Assembly (NCBI GenBank): GCA_013822735.1
Contig: PNKZ01000014.1
Span: forward strand, 84,270-148,269
Origin: Pirellula sp.
Lineage (GTDB): Bacteria > Planctomycetota > Planctomycetia > Pirellulales > PNKZ01
Length of the DNA: 64,000 nucleotides
Direction: 5' to 3'
The position numbers were made by a program, and so were the translations under genes. Of this stretch, positions 33,466-41,403 are shown in pieces. Every line of letters starts with the position of its first letter. Position 1 is the first letter of the stretch. The notes beneath the pieces are model-generated. The model was not told the origin of the DNA, did not search any database, and saw only the letters and a list, made by a program, of their open reading frames with translations.

Positions 33466-33540
33466 GTGCAGAGACTCCTGATATGTCCGGCGAGTGGTGG
33501 TAATCACTGGCCGGACGGGTTGCGGCGAGCGATGCGGTTT

Positions 33541-33558
33541 GAATAGCCGCAGATGGTC
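33541..33558 (-). promoter_or_regulatory. Dispersed 18-bp phage motif, copy 7
   Basis: Minus-strand GACCATCTGCGGCTATTC, 76 bp upstream of the 33465 start and orientated with it. Confidence 0.65.
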
Positions 33559-33559
33559 G

Positions 33560-34640
33560 CTCGCCGTCGCCGCGATCTTACCGGAAAGGCAATCCCCGGG
33601 GCGAATCGGCGAGCGTGAAACCACGCCGCAAACCGGCCCGCAGACAACGCCGCAAACCGTGCTCGTTGTCGCGGCTTGAATCAATTTCAAAGAATTCCAG
33701 AAATTCCACGCCGGAACCAAACTGGACACTACCCAAAAACGGGAAAGATTCGGCCCGACCATCGCCGCAGCCGGACATTCGCAACGCTGATCGCTCGCCG
33801 TGGTCAAGCCGGACCGATTCGCCGCAGCCCGCAAACCGCAGCCCGCAACGCCGCATCCCGTGCCGATGGTCGCCGCAGCTCGCCGGACCACGCAAACCGC
33901 CAAGCAACGCAACGGACAACGCACAACGCCGCAACGTATGGGAGCAACGCACAACGCCAACGGATACAAACGACGCAGCTTGCCAAGCAACGCCCCCCAT
34001 GTGCTACACGTGCTGCAATATGTGGGGGAGATAGACGCGATTCACGTCGACTAGGGGGTTTAGGCTGATTCTTATGCCCGACGGTCGGCGACGTTATCGC
34101 AAACCGTTTGGTTTCAACGGCTTGCGGCGACCGGTCGACCCCGGGGGGCTGGACCCCCGCGCGTGAGCACGAATGTCTATTGGTTGCCTGCCGAGTATTT
34201 TTCACGTTTTTGCCCGTGGTAAGATAGGCAGGAGCGTTGGCAACGCGTTTCGCCTCACGTTAGCCGGGCGTGGGTGACCGCTGTCGGGGTCGGTTTTGGT
34301 GGCCGAGCCGGTGGGGCTGGTCGGGGTAGACCGCCCCCTTTGGAAACTACCGATCCTTGCGGATTTTCGGTGCGGCGTGATAGCCGTAAGAACTCGTCGC
34401 GTCGCGGTTTACGACGCATCGTGGCACAACCAAGGGTGGCTCGGAAGTTGTGCCGACGGTTTCCTTTGACGTCCGGGGCTCGTCGCTGTGCCTTTCGGCC
34501 TTGGCGGTAGGTGCCTCGAATACCTTGCGTCCCAAGCGGTTACGCCGATTGTCGTGTTTGCGGCGGAACGGACGGTGCCGGATGGCTATCTGCGGGTCGA
34601 ACGGTCGGGCTTGGGCTTCGGACGGGGGCAAGGTCGGGCA
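33560..34640. other. About 1.1 kb without a recognisable gene, repeats in the left half
   Basis: No frame has a convincing protein. The left half (33760-34000) is rich in CGCCGCA and CAACGC words, including the 14-mer CAACGCACAACGCC at 33917-33930 and 33945-33958 (28-bp period). CGCCGCAGCTCGCCG is shared with the block near 32090. The right half (34060-34640) shows nothing I can name. Confidence 0.5.
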
Positions 34641-34643
34641 AAG

Positions 34644-34680
34644 AAAAACCCGCCGTGCGTTGGGGTTACGCACGGCGGGC
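34644..34680 (-). terminator. Rho-independent terminator after groES-like gene
   Basis: A 12-bp perfect stem (34649-34660 with 34668-34679), loop of 7, and a T-tract on the minus strand (34644-34648). It ends the co-chaperonin transcript. Confidence 0.8.
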
Positions 34681-34685
34681 TCGTG

Positions 34686-35126
34686 TCAGTTTCGGCTCGC
34701 CTCGACGGCGAATGTGGTCGGGGTTTCCGGGCCGGTGGTTTCGTCGACCGTCTTCGCCGCGGCGGGCGGGTTGGCTTCCGGCTCTTGCTGTTGGCCGCCG
34801 ACGATGCAGCCCATGACTTCGCAAGATCTTCCGAGGACGTAGGTTACGGTGCCGACTTTGATCTCCATCAGGTTCGCCAAGGGGGCGAAAACGACGACGT
34901 CGCCAACCTTGTGATCCATGGCGATCATCTGGCCAAACGGGCTCGTATTGCCCGGTCCGGCGAGGATGACGGGGCCCGACACGGTCGGCGCTCGCGATCC
35001 GTTCGGCAGGAAGATGCCCCCTTGAGTGCGGCCCGGCGCCTCGATCGGCTTGACCAGCAAGTAGTCATGCGAGGGGACAAAGCCTTCGCCTTCGTTGGTC
35101 AGTTCGAGCAAGATGTTTCGGGCCAT
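34686..35126 (-). CDS. GroES-like co-chaperonin
   Basis: A 146-residue protein from ATG 35126. Residues about 17-108 follow the GroES fold: FVPSHDYLLVKPIEAPGRTQGGIFLPNG (with the mobile-loop GGIFLP that docks on GroEL), GPVILAGPG, KVGDVVVFAPLANLMEIKVGTVTYVL. A Pro/Ala/Thr-rich tail of about 35 residues is extra. No groEL is near, so it would cap the host chaperonin, like T4 gp31, to help fold the capsid protein (inference). A terminator lies in its leader. Confidence 0.85.
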   Translation of the reverse strand: MARNILLELTNEGEGFVPSHDYLLVKPIEAPGRTQGGIFLPNGSRAPTVSGPVILAGPGNTSPFGQMIAMDHKVGDVVVFAPLANLMEIKVGTVTYVLGRSCEVMGCIVGGQQQEPEANPPAAAKTVDETTGPETPTTFAVEASRN

Positions 35127-35168
35127 CGCGTTCTCCGGAGTCAAGGGCTAGGGGGTCTAGGTAGGCGC

Positions 35169-35234
35169 AAAAAAGAAGCCGCCTCGCGTCAAGGTTCGGT
35201 GCTACCCGGAACAACCTGACCACGCGGGCGGCTT
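35169..35234 (-). terminator. Terminator in the leader of the groES-like gene
   Basis: Leftward hairpin, arms 35222-35234 and 35176-35189 (8+5 bp with one bulge), enclosing a smaller hairpin, then six U (A-tract 35169-35174). It stands before the gene, so it could attenuate groES or end a short leader RNA. Confidence 0.65.
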
Positions 35235-35268
35235 GCGAGAATGTCGGCTCGCGCCGGTCGTCGCTGTA

Positions 35269-35295
35269 TTGAGTTTGCAGGTGGTACCGGGTAGC
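35269..35295 (+). promoter_or_regulatory. Promoter-like block P3
   Basis: TTGAGTTTGCAGG then GGTACCGGGTAGC, similar to the leftward blocks P1 and P2 but on the plus strand, upstream of the initiator tRNA. Confidence 0.35.
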
Positions 35296-35311
35296 GGGCG
35301 AATACTACGCC

Positions 35312-35329
35312 GACCATCTAGGACTTGTC
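35312..35329 (+). promoter_or_regulatory. Dispersed 18-bp phage motif, copy 8
   Basis: GACCATCTAGGACTTGTC, 32 bp upstream of the initiator tRNA. Its last bases form the -35 hexamer of the tRNA promoter. Confidence 0.75.
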
Positions 35330-35354
35330 AACGCGCGCCGGGTTTGGTTATAGT
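35325..35354 (+). promoter_or_regulatory. Promoter of the initiator tRNA
   Basis: TTGTCA (35325-35330), an 18-base spacer and TATAGT (35349-35354), ending 6 bases before the tRNA 5' end, the right distance for transcription from the first base. Confidence 0.6.
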
Positions 35355-35360
35355 TCCCGA

Positions 35361-35434
35361 CGCGGGGTGGAGCAGCCTGGCAGCTCGCGCGGCTCATAAC
35401 CACGAGGTCGGAGGTTCAAATCCTCTCCCCGCAA
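35361..35434 (+). tRNA. Phage-encoded initiator tRNA-fMet (anticodon CAT)
   Basis: A 74-nt cloverleaf. Initiator hallmarks are the C1-A72 mismatch at the acceptor end and the A11-U24 pair in the D stem. The loop CTCATAA gives anticodon CAT. The T arm GGAGG/CCTCT holds TTCAAAT. One hallmark is broken: of the three G-C pairs usually found in the anticodon stem, 30-40 and 31-39 remain but 29-41 is C-A. CCA is not encoded. It has its own promoter and terminator. Confidence 0.92.
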
Positions 35435-35460
35435 CTTTTCAGGTGCAAGCCTTTGTGACC

Positions 35461-35500
35461 GCCCCGGTTGGTTTTCGCGAGCCAACCGGGGCACGCTTTT
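35461..35500 (+). terminator. Rho-independent terminator after the initiator tRNA
   Basis: An 11-bp perfect stem (35461-35471 with 35482-35492) followed by ACGCTTTT. It makes the tRNA a single-gene transcription unit. Confidence 0.8.
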
Positions 35501-35510
35501 GCGGTGAACC

Positions 35511-35720
35511 ATGATCGGTGCGAACCGCGGTCCCTCCTTCAAGCTCGGCTCCGAACCATCGTTCGTTGAGCCGATTCTTCCGAGCGACGATCTCAGCACG
35601 TTGCCCGGCTACGGCGAGCATTGGATCGCCGAGCAGCGCACGATGCCGATCGCCGAAGCGGAGAAAGAGTTCGGCCTCGAACCCGGAACACTTCGAAAGT
35701 TGGGAGCGTCGCAGCAATGA
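35511..35720 (+). CDS. Small hypothetical protein
   Basis: A 69-residue protein from ATG 35511. Its C-terminus (IAEAEKEFGLEPGTLRKLG) resembles the N-terminus of the next protein (ISAEEAERRYNLKPGTLHN), both possibly a short helix-turn-helix. The stop overlaps the next start. Confidence 0.55.
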   Translation: MIGANRGPSFKLGSEPSFVEPILPSDDLSTLPGYGEHWIAEQRTMPIAEAEKEFGLEPGTLRKLGASQQ

Positions 35721-35965
35721 AACTCAATTTCATTTCCGCCGAAGAAGCCGAGCGCCGCTACAACCTCAAGCCCGGCACGTTGCACAATCCGGACATCGCG
35801 AAATGCACGGCGTCGGGTAAGTTGATCGCCTTTTTAATGCTGCTCGCCGCGGCCTGGCTGTATCTCATCGTCGTGTTCACGATCGCGCGACTGCGGCATC
35901 CCGAGCTGACTGAGACGCAGTTGTTCTTGCGCACCATCGACATCGTCCTTTGGAGACTGCCGTGA
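35717..35965 (+). CDS. Small membrane protein
   Basis: An 82-residue protein from ATG 35717 (ATGA overlap). Helical N-terminus ISAEEAERRYNLKPGTLHN, then one membrane helix (KLIAFLMLLAAAWLYLIVVFTIA). Unknown. Confidence 0.6.
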   Translation: MKLNFISAEEAERRYNLKPGTLHNPDIAKCTASGKLIAFLMLLAAAWLYLIVVFTIARLRHPELTETQLFLRTIDIVLWRLP

Positions 35966-36300
35966 GCCATCACACGCGCCGTCAATTTCTCGGCTTCGTT
36001 GCATCGCTACTCACGCTGATCGATGCCGCGCGTCGATTCTTCAAGTCGCCGGAAGCTGCCGACGATCAACCTATTTGGACCGATAAGCACGTTCGCGAGA
36101 TCGACGGGCCTCCCGTTCGGCTGTATCCGGGTATCAATCCCGATGACCTGTTGCGAGACATACTCGAGCGCGACGGCCTGGATCTTTGCGAACCGATCTT
36201 TCCCGGGTTCGGAGATAAACGGCTAATGCCGACCGAGCAAGACGTTCGTACGCTGGCCGCTCGTCTCGGAGTGACGCTCAAAGATAGGACTTTGTCATAA
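35962..36300 (+). CDS. Hypothetical protein with Tat-like N-terminus
   Basis: A 112-residue protein from GTG 35962 (GTGA overlap). The start MSHHTRRQFLGFVASLLTLI has a twin-arginine pattern (TRRQFLG) and a hydrophobic stretch, so it may be exported folded by the Tat system. The rest (DKHVREIDGPPVRLYPGINPDDLLRDILERDGLDLCEPIF) is unrecognised. Confidence 0.55.
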   Translation: MSHHTRRQFLGFVASLLTLIDAARRFFKSPEAADDQPIWTDKHVREIDGPPVRLYPGINPDDLLRDILERDGLDLCEPIFPGFGDKRLMPTEQDVRTLAARLGVTLKDRTLS

Positions 36301-36304
36301 AGTC

Positions 36305-37018
36305 CTAACGGGCGCTGTTGAGGTAGTGCCTCTGTAGCAGCTTCCGCAGTTGCTCTCTCGCCTTAAGTTCAAGCTGACGGACTCGTTCGCGCGTAACGCC
36401 CAACGCGAAACCGATCTGCTCGAGCGTGCGGTTTTCGAGTCGCAAGCTGATGATCACCCACAGACGGCCGCGGAGCTGGTTGACCGCGGCGTTGAACTCT
36501 TCGAGCGTCGGGCCGTCTTCCGACTTACCGTCGAACTCGCGAAACGCGATCTCTTGGCCGATGGTCGGGAAGTCGTCGCCGGATCCGTCGGCCGAACTCC
36601 AATCGGTGGACAGCGCGCGGTGACGTGCGGCGGCGACGGCCTTCTTGACTCCTTCGCCCGCCTTGCCGCTCGTCACTCGGCAATGAGCGCAGGCCGGAAC
36701 GCGCACCACGCCGCATTGCTCGCCGGCCCAACGCGATACCTTGTGCTTGACGGCGACCACGGCGTAGGTGCTCAATCTTCCGCCGTTGAAGTCGTATTGT
36801 TTGATCGAATAGAGCCACGCTTCTACGGCAACGCTCAGGCATTCCTCGACGGTAAAACCGTAGCGACGCGTGCGCCTCGTTGCTTGAATGATCAGCCCCA
36901 TGTTCCGCTCGACGAGCGCGTTGCTCGCGGCGATGCGATCGGCCTCCGTCTCGGCGAAGTGCGCGCGGTTCAAGAGTTCGAGCTCTTCGGCTGCGGTGAG
37001 GAACGGCGCCTTGCTCAT
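36305..37018 (-). CDS. Sigma-70-family RNA polymerase sigma factor
   Basis: A 237-residue protein. Region 2 is seen in ALVERNMGLIIQATRRTRRYGFTVEECLSVAVEAWLYSIKQYDFNGGRLSTYAVVAVKHKVSRW (core binding and -10 melting). A variable, Cys-containing middle part follows. Region 4 is LRGRLWVIISLRLENRTLEQIGFALGVTRERVRQLELKAREQLRKLL, a clear -35-recognising HTH. It would direct RNA polymerase to phage promoters. It overlaps the next gene by 4 bases. Confidence 0.88.
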   Translation of the reverse strand: MSKAPFLTAAEELELLNRAHFAETEADRIAASNALVERNMGLIIQATRRTRRYGFTVEECLSVAVEAWLYSIKQYDFNGGRLSTYAVVAVKHKVSRWAGEQCGVVRVPACAHCRVTSGKAGEGVKKAVAAARHRALSTDWSSADGSGDDFPTIGQEIAFREFDGKSEDGPTLEEFNAAVNQLRGRLWVIISLRLENRTLEQIGFALGVTRERVRQLELKAREQLRKLLQRHYLNSAR

Positions 37019-37287
37019 CGCGCGGCGGCCTCGACCAGCGTCAACGGTTGCCGGACTTCGTCGACAAAGTCGGCGAGGAACGTGCGCGCGTAATACTCCG
37101 GTAGATCATCCGGCCACTTCTCGACGGCGACGATCTTGTAAACGCACGTCGTGAGCACGACGTAATCTTCCGCGATGATCGTGCCGGCGATGCGCAACTC
37201 CGACGTGAGATCGAGAGGCGACCGCCCGACTTGTTCGCCGTCGAACGGACCGCCGCGGAGTCGGACCATGTGATGCGCGGTGTTCAT
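37015..37287 (-). CDS. Small hypothetical protein
   Basis: A 90-residue protein, overlapping both neighbours by 4 bases in the sigma operon. The start MVRLRGGPFDGEQVG resembles small phage proteins that begin with a GGPFDG segment; the rest alternates beta strands and a C-terminal helix. Function unknown. Confidence 0.6.
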   Translation of the reverse strand: MNTAHHMVRLRGGPFDGEQVGRSPLDLTSELRIAGTIIAEDYVVLTTCVYKIVAVEKWPDDLPEYYARTFLADFVDEVRQPLTLVEAAAR

Positions 37288-37958
37288 CCCTGCTCACCTG
37301 GCCGAACGATGCGACGGCGTTTGCCGTTGGCCGGCGTCGGCGCTTCCGTCGGCTCCTGCTCAGGCCGTTGCGGCGGCAACGTGTTGATCGTCTCGCCGGT
37401 CGCAGCACGCATGAGTCGCAGCGTGATGTTCATGGACGTTCGCGCGTCGACGCCCGCTCGCACGATGACAAGATCGCTCAGTGCTCTGAGCCCGCCCGTC
37501 GCAAGCATTTCCACGTCGGAGAATCGGCACCGCTCCTTGTCGTCGAGATAGACGACGTTCACGCCGCCGACGAACCGGGCGACGCGGATCTCCGGCATGC
37601 TCGCGATCTCTTCGTCGACATACGCGTAGTCGCCCGGTTGCGGATCCGGGTTCTCCTTCATCGCTTCAAAGAACGACGCGGCGAACGGTTTCGGGCGGCC
37701 GACGAGTTTGATCGCCCAACCGGTGAAGCCCGACACGTTGTTGAGAAACTTGACGTCTTCGACGACGGCGCGCTGGTTTGCCTCGACGCCGGGCCCGTGG
37801 GTCTGCCGCACGAGCTGCCCCTTGCGGAAAGGCGGCGCCGTGAATCGCGGCCGCTCCTTGGGCGTAGCGCCAAGCAGAGCGTCGATCGTAATCGCCTCTT
37901 CGTTGGGCTGGCGATCGAACATGCTGCGACCGAAGAGGGGCGGAAGATTGTCGGCCAT
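37284..37958 (-). CDS. Hypothetical phage protein
   Basis: A 224-residue protein. Residues about 45-135 look like a beta-rich domain (FRKGQLVRQTHGPGVEANQRAVVEDVKFLNN, PGDYAYVDEEIASMPEIRVARFVGGVNVVYLDDKERCRF); a basic tail KRRRIVRPGEQG ends it. Tail resembles that of the 26426 protein (RRRVVRPN). Family not recognised. Confidence 0.6.
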   Translation of the reverse strand: MADNLPPLFGRSMFDRQPNEEAITIDALLGATPKERPRFTAPPFRKGQLVRQTHGPGVEANQRAVVEDVKFLNNVSGFTGWAIKLVGRPKPFAASFFEAMKENPDPQPGDYAYVDEEIASMPEIRVARFVGGVNVVYLDDKERCRFSDVEMLATGGLRALSDLVIVRAGVDARTSMNITLRLMRAATGETINTLPPQRPEQEPTEAPTPANGKRRRIVRPGEQG

Positions 37959-37965
37959 GGGTTCC

Positions 37966-38247
37966 TCACTTGCGGCGTTTCGGGCGCCGACGGCTACGGG
38001 TGGGCGGGCTCGGATCTTTGTTGAGCGCGACGAGAAAGCGCGAATAGGCCTCGCGCGACGTGTAGAGCATGCGGCCTTGGAAGATCGCCTCGAGCTGAAT
38101 TCGCTTGCCGTTCACGACCGATCGGCAACCGTGCTTGACCCACTTGAACAGAGTCTTGGGATGCACGTCACAGCCGAACAGGCTAGGGCTCTTGAGGGGT
38201 AGCAATCCCTCCTGAGCGAGTCGGGCTGATGTCTCCGCACTGGCCAT
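37966..38247 (-). CDS. DUF1580-like / excisionase-like DNA-binding protein
   Basis: A 93-residue protein from ATG 38247 (GGAG upstream). The segment DVHPKTLFKWVKHGCRSVVNGKRIQLEAIFQGRMLYTSREAYSRFLVAL matches the planctomycete DUF1580 pattern, related to winged-helix excisionases, followed by a basic tail. It lies divergent to the virion operon with copy 9 of the motif between, so it may regulate lysogeny or act as excisionase. Confidence 0.7.
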   Translation of the reverse strand: MASAETSARLAQEGLLPLKSPSLFGCDVHPKTLFKWVKHGCRSVVNGKRIQLEAIFQGRMLYTSREAYSRFLVALNKDPSPPTRSRRRPKRRK

Positions 38248-38283
38248 GGGCCGATCTCCCGACAAGCAAGATGGTTCGGGCGT

Positions 38284-38301
38284 GACCATCTAGGGCTTGT
38301 C
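38284..38301 (+). promoter_or_regulatory. Dispersed 18-bp phage motif, copy 9 (most symmetric)
   Basis: GACCATCTAGGGCTTGTC, extended by flanks into 9-bp perfect inverted arms (38281-38286 plus GGG to the left; 38299-38307 to the right). It lies in the 190-bp gap ahead of the virion operon. Confidence 0.8.
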
Positions 38302-38438
38302 ACGCCCAATCGTCCACATTCGCGGACGTCCGTCAACGCAAGTTGCCCAAAGCGTTGCGGCCTCGACGGCAAAAACACTATCGCATCGTAAGTCGCTTGC
38401 CCGGCGACGCTTCTGAAACACCAGCCCGAGGTGCCTTT

Positions 38439-40157
38439 ATGTTCCCGTCCGATCACAACGTGCCGACGTCCGCGATGCTTGGTTCCCCTGCCAGTCCCTT
38501 GCACGGCGGCACGCCCATGTCGCCGATCACGCCGGCCTCGAGCGGACCGCCGACGCTCAATCTCACGTTGCCGTCGGCACCCGCGCAGCAACAGTCGTTC
38601 GCTCCCGCGCAACAACAGCCGCAAGCTCCGAACTATGCCGCGCAGCCCGGCGGGTTCAGCGGCTTCGCGCCGACGACGAGCGGCACGCCGATGCCGCCGG
38701 CTCAACCGCAGCAGCCGCAACCGCAGGCGCCGATGCCGCCCCTGGGCGGACCTTCCGCGGCGAACTTCAATCCGTACATGCAGCAACCGGCCGCGCCGCA
38801 AGTGCCGCAGTACGTCCAACAGCAGCCGCAATCGCCGGTGCAGTATCCGCAACAGCCCCCGGTGCAATATCCGGCACAACTTCCCGCGCAGCCCCAAGTG
38901 CCGCAGTACGGTGCGCCGTACCTGCCGCAACAACCCGCGCCGGCTACGGTCGTGCGCGACAGCATGGCCCGGCAAGGTTACGCCGTCGGCCATTACTCCA
39001 ACGACAACGATCTCTTAGCCGATCTCGCCCAACTCGCGCAGAGCGGTCAGAACGCGCAGCAGCAGCTCGCGTTGATGCAGGCTCAGGCCTCGCAGCAACC
39101 GGCGCCGCAACAACAGCAGCAGCAACCGGCGGGCGGCGCTCCGACGCAACCCGGCGCTCCGCAAGTCGAACAAGCTCCCGAGTGGGATCCGGCTTGGAAT
39201 TCGCTCGTGCGGCAAGATCCGACGACCGGCGCTTACGTCCCGGCGAATATGTACGTCAGCCCGTTGGCCGCTCAGAAGGCGAACGAGTATCAGGCGTTCC
39301 GCCGTCGCCGCGCTGATCAGCTCGTCACCGATCCGATGGGCGTCATCGGTCCGCAGATTGAGCAACGGCTCACGAAGATGCGCGACGACGTCAAGAAGGA
39401 AGTTCGCGCCGAGATCGTCACCGAGCAACGCCAGGCTCAGGCCGACGCGTTAATCACCGATTTCCTCAACAAGAACAAAGCGGCGTTCACGCAGATGGGG
39501 CCCGACGGCCGCACGCCGGCGATCGGCATCGACGGCAAGGAAGTGCTCTCGCCGATGGGCCAGGCGTTTGCCTTCTACGCGAACAACTACAAGCAACAGT
39601 TCGTCGGCATCTACGGCCGCGAACCGGACCGGCTCGACATTTTGCGGCACACCGCCGAGAAGCTGCAAGCCGATCAAGCCGCCGGCCGCTTCGGTCCGCA
39701 GCAGCAACAGGTTCCCCCCGGTTATCCGCAGCAACCGCAGTTACCGGCGCCGCAACAGCAGGCATTCGTGCCGCAAGCGCCGCACTTGCAAATGTTCGGC
39801 TCGCCGCAACAGCCGTTCGGCGTCGCGCCGCAGCTTCCGTACGGCGCCGCACCGATGCAACCGGCGATGCCGCCGCTCGGCGGCGCGTCGATGGCCGGTT
39901 CCTTCATGCAGCCGCAGTACGCGCCGCAATTTCCTCAACCCGGATACGCGCCGCAACCAGGCTACGCGGATCCGCAGCAAACCATGGTCGCCCGCGCAAT
40001 GGCGAACCAGGCGATGTACGCGCCGCAGCCCAACGGCACGATCGTCAACAACATGATGAACCCGCAGGTTCCTCAACAGCCGAGCACCGATCTCAAGTCC
40101 TTGTTTCAGCAGGCAGCCCAAGCCCGGGGTATGTCGATCGACGGTTTTTCACAGTAG
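38439..40157 (+). CDS. Probable scaffold protein, Gln/Pro-rich
   Basis: A 572-residue protein directly upstream of the major capsid gene, the usual place of a scaffold. Residues 1-240 and 445-540 are low-complexity Gln/Pro/Ala sequence; between them a charged helical core (about residues 285-440) holds ANEYQAFRRRRADQLVTDPMGVIGPQIEQRLTKMRDDVKKEVRAEIV and a globular segment. The C-terminal helix (TDLKSLFQQAAQARGMSIDGF) is the likely capsid-binding tail. Homology is not recognisable, so the call rests on position and composition. Confidence 0.65.
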   Translation: MFPSDHNVPTSAMLGSPASPLHGGTPMSPITPASSGPPTLNLTLPSAPAQQQSFAPAQQQPQAPNYAAQPGGFSGFAPTTSGTPMPPAQPQQPQPQAPMPPLGGPSAANFNPYMQQPAAPQVPQYVQQQPQSPVQYPQQPPVQYPAQLPAQPQVPQYGAPYLPQQPAPATVVRDSMARQGYAVGHYSNDNDLLADLAQLAQSGQNAQQQLALMQAQASQQPAPQQQQQQPAGGAPTQPGAPQVEQAPEWDPAWNSLVRQDPTTGAYVPANMYVSPLAAQKANEYQAFRRRRADQLVTDPMGVIGPQIEQRLTKMRDDVKKEVRAEIVTEQRQAQADALITDFLNKNKAAFTQMGPDGRTPAIGIDGKEVLSPMGQAFAFYANNYKQQFVGIYGREPDRLDILRHTAEKLQADQAAGRFGPQQQQVPPGYPQQPQLPAPQQQAFVPQAPHLQMFGSPQQPFGVAPQLPYGAAPMQPAMPPLGGASMAGSFMQPQYAPQFPQPGYAPQPGYADPQQTMVARAMANQAMYAPQPNGTIVNNMMNPQVPQQPSTDLKSLFQQAAQARGMSIDGFSQ

Positions 40158-40176
40158 ACCCCATTAGGAGTTGGCC

Positions 40177-41325
40177 ATGCTCTCGACGCTAATTAACGCC
40201 CTCGACACCGAATGGGTCGGCGTTATCCATCAACAAACGCCGGTCTTCATGGCCGGCGCCGCGGACGAATGCGTTCGCGGAAAGATGCGCATGCAGATGT
40301 TGCGCAAGAACGGTCGCATCATCACGGGCGCCGGCGGCCCGATGTGCATTTGGCAGGTGCAATACAAGCAACCGCCGGTGGAAGCGTACGGCGACGGCGG
40401 TCAACTCAACTTCCAACGTCACGACGTTTGGAAGCAAGTGGGCCTCAATTGGCGCGGTTACAAGTCGACCGACTTGATGACCGAAAAAGAGTACCTGATG
40501 TGCCAGGGCTCTTCGGGCCGGATTCTCAACCGGTATTCCGAAGTCATCCCGATGCACATGAAGGCGATCACCGACTACTTCGGTAGCGAGCTCATCCTCG
40601 ACGGTGAAGCGTCCGGCCGTACGGATCATATCCACGGCCTGGAAACCTTCATGGGCGCGGGCGCAACGGTCGCCAACGACTTGATCGCCAAGCCGAGCGA
40701 CAGCTACGCCGGTCAAAGCACCGCGCTGGGCGCCGAAGGCGGATCGTGGTCGACGTCGTTGGGCGTCGGCAACTATCCGAACGCGTCGGTGGCGAGTGAC
40801 TGGCCGAACGTCGGCGACAGCAGCACGTGCACCTACGAGTACGACTTCTTCTCGCCGAAGCTCGGCAACTGGTCGTCGACCCGTTGGGGTACCGGCGCGA
40901 CGACGTGGGAAGCCAACTGCGAACGCGTGCTGCGGCAAATGATCGTGTGGATGACGATGACCGGCGGTGCCGGCGGCCGTCCCTCGATCGGCACGTTGTC
41001 CGGCGATATGTGGACGGGCTTCGTCAATCACCAGTCGTCGAAGCAACGCTCGATGATTCCGCACAAGGAGGCCCAAGATCTCGGCTTCCCCGAAGCGCTG
41101 AACTTCGACGGCGTCGCGATCGGCATGGACTACGACGTACCGGCGAACACCGGTTACCTCGAGAACCTCAAGAACGTCGAGCTCATGTCGCTCGATAAGG
41201 TGCTGTTCGGCTACCGCGGCCCGCACTTCGACCCGCGCACCGCGAGCTGGTTGTTCTCGACCGGCTTCTGGGGTCAAGCACGCTACCGCCCGAAACACTT
41301 CGGCAAGGTGTTCAACTACGCCTAG
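40177..41325 (+). CDS. Major capsid protein
   Basis: A 382-residue protein from ATG 40177 with a strong AGGAG site. It follows the scaffold and precedes a decoration protein and terminase. Sequence features fit an HK97-fold capsid of the podovirus type: an N-terminal helical arm, a mid-region GGQLNFQRHDVWKQVGLNWRGY, ILNRYSEVIPMHMKAITDYFGSELI, and a C-terminal axial region (DLGFPEALNFDGVAIGMDYDVPAN). Call by position, size and partial resemblance. Confidence 0.8.
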   Translation: MLSTLINALDTEWVGVIHQQTPVFMAGAADECVRGKMRMQMLRKNGRIITGAGGPMCIWQVQYKQPPVEAYGDGGQLNFQRHDVWKQVGLNWRGYKSTDLMTEKEYLMCQGSSGRILNRYSEVIPMHMKAITDYFGSELILDGEASGRTDHIHGLETFMGAGATVANDLIAKPSDSYAGQSTALGAEGGSWSTSLGVGNYPNASVASDWPNVGDSSTCTYEYDFFSPKLGNWSSTRWGTGATTWEANCERVLRQMIVWMTMTGGAGGRPSIGTLSGDMWTGFVNHQSSKQRSMIPHKEAQDLGFPEALNFDGVAIGMDYDVPANTGYLENLKNVELMSLDKVLFGYRGPHFDPRTASWLFSTGFWGQARYRPKHFGKVFNYA

Positions 41326-41327
41326 GT

Positions 41328-41345
41328 GACCATCTAGGGATTGTC
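41328..41345 (+). promoter_or_regulatory. Dispersed 18-bp phage motif, copy 10
   Basis: GACCATCTAGGGATTGTC, three bases after the capsid stop and 58 bp before the decoration protein. Confidence 0.75.
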
Positions 41346-41403
41346 GGTCGGATCGCGTTCGCTTTTCCAATTCACCAGTCACAGTTCTTGAAGGGTTTCC
41401 GTC

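Noticed and set aside
34274..34673. Short ORFs on both strands in the 34-kb gap
   Set aside because: Arg/Pro-rich, no plausible start signal, no recognisable domain; left as noncoding.
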